Source: Treponema sp. (GTDB lineage Bacteria > Spirochaetota > Spirochaetia > Treponematales > Breznakiellaceae). From it: DNA of 5,640 bases. The notes under the pieces were generated by a model, which was given only the letters and a program-made list of their open reading frames with translations, had not been told where the DNA came from and searched no databases. Location: positions 1 through 5,640 of the forward strand of contig JAISPY010000272.1 in assembly GCA_031274565.1 (NCBI GenBank), given 5' to 3'. Position 1 is the stretch's first letter, and each line of letters opens with the position of its first letter. Below are positions 5,446 to 5,640 of this stretch, piece after piece. The translations under genes were made by a program, and so were the position numbers.

Positions 5446-5640
5446 GATAAGTCCATAACGCAGTAGCGGAAGCCCAGGGCGGCTATGCCTTCTGCACTCA
5501 GGGGTCAGGCTTATACGCCGGACAGAGGCTGCAGACCGAGGCCCCGACCTCTTTTCTCCTACGCATCCGCCTAGGCGCTCTTGCCAGCGCCGCTGCCGGA
5601 ACGCTTCGTAATCCGCCCGCTGATGACGTTTAACGTTCCG

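Larger units (their letters stand above)
5294..5640. other. 347-bp region without a callable gene, upstream of the galE operon
   Basis: No complete ORF with a start, SD and recognisable product is present. On the - strand one frame is open from the right edge to TAG at 5419-5421 (73 codons, no start in window, Arg/Ser/Pro-rich after the first 25 or so); another ends earlier at TAG 5571-5573 after 22 codons (ends GSGAGKSA). Either could be the tail of a gene to the right. On the + strand 5451-5633 is open but has no start. The stretch holds the hairpins at 5330-5347 and 5400-5445, a perfect 10-bp palindrome CGCCTAGGCG at 5568-5577, and CGGAACG (5597-5603) complementary to CGTTCCG (5634-5640) at the very edge. 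I could not match it to RNase P RNA, tmRNA, SRP RNA or a riboswitch class. Confidence 0.5.

Noticed and set aside
5294..5640. tmRNA, RNase P RNA or SRP RNA gene upstream of galE
   Set aside because: I looked for the tmRNA tag and T-loop, the RNase P GAGGAAAGTCC core and the SRP GGAAGGAAGCA loop on both strands and found none.

Overview
The window is ordinary-density bacterial DNA, fairly GC-rich, with two short operons that converge on a terminator. Left, on the + strand, are the 3' part of ravA (MoxR-type AAA+ ATPase) and a complete viaA (VWA-domain partner). Right, on the - strand, galE (UDP-glucose 4-epimerase) is followed 14 bp later by an M20-family metallo-hydrolase gene. No phage, transposase, CRISPR, tRNA or rRNA gene is visible. 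The protein flavour and a RavA-ViaA pair outside the enterobacterial context made me think of a spirochaete (Treponema-like), but this is an impression; nothing in the window proves the taxon.

Layout. 1-957: ravA, cut by the left edge. 954-1163: a spacer with a possible small ORF that is start/stop coupled to ravA and overlaps the viaA start. 1153-2850: viaA, with intact MIDAS metal-site residues, a longer N-terminal part than the E. coli protein and a small in-frame 9-bp tandem repeat. 2851-3080: convergent intergenic region with a large imperfect hairpin and a bidirectional terminator. 3081-4307 (-): M20 hydrolase. 4322-5293 (-): galE. 5294-5640: 347 bp with no gene I can call, but with several inverted repeats. 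It is the upstream region of the galE operon and possibly the end of another gene or a dispersed repeat.

How the genes work together. RavA and ViaA of E. coli form a MoxR ATPase/VWA chaperone-like pair linked to respiratory complexes and membrane lipids; the same pairing is expected here. GalE supplies UDP-galactose for surface glycans or lets the cell use galactose. The M20 enzyme hydrolyses an amide or peptide bond in an unknown substrate, and its placement behind galE suggests co-transcription rather than an obvious shared pathway.

I found no convincing new multi-gene system. The points most worth a second look are the small coupled ORF between ravA and viaA, the strong hairpin after viaA, and the inverted-repeat-rich stretch upstream of galE.
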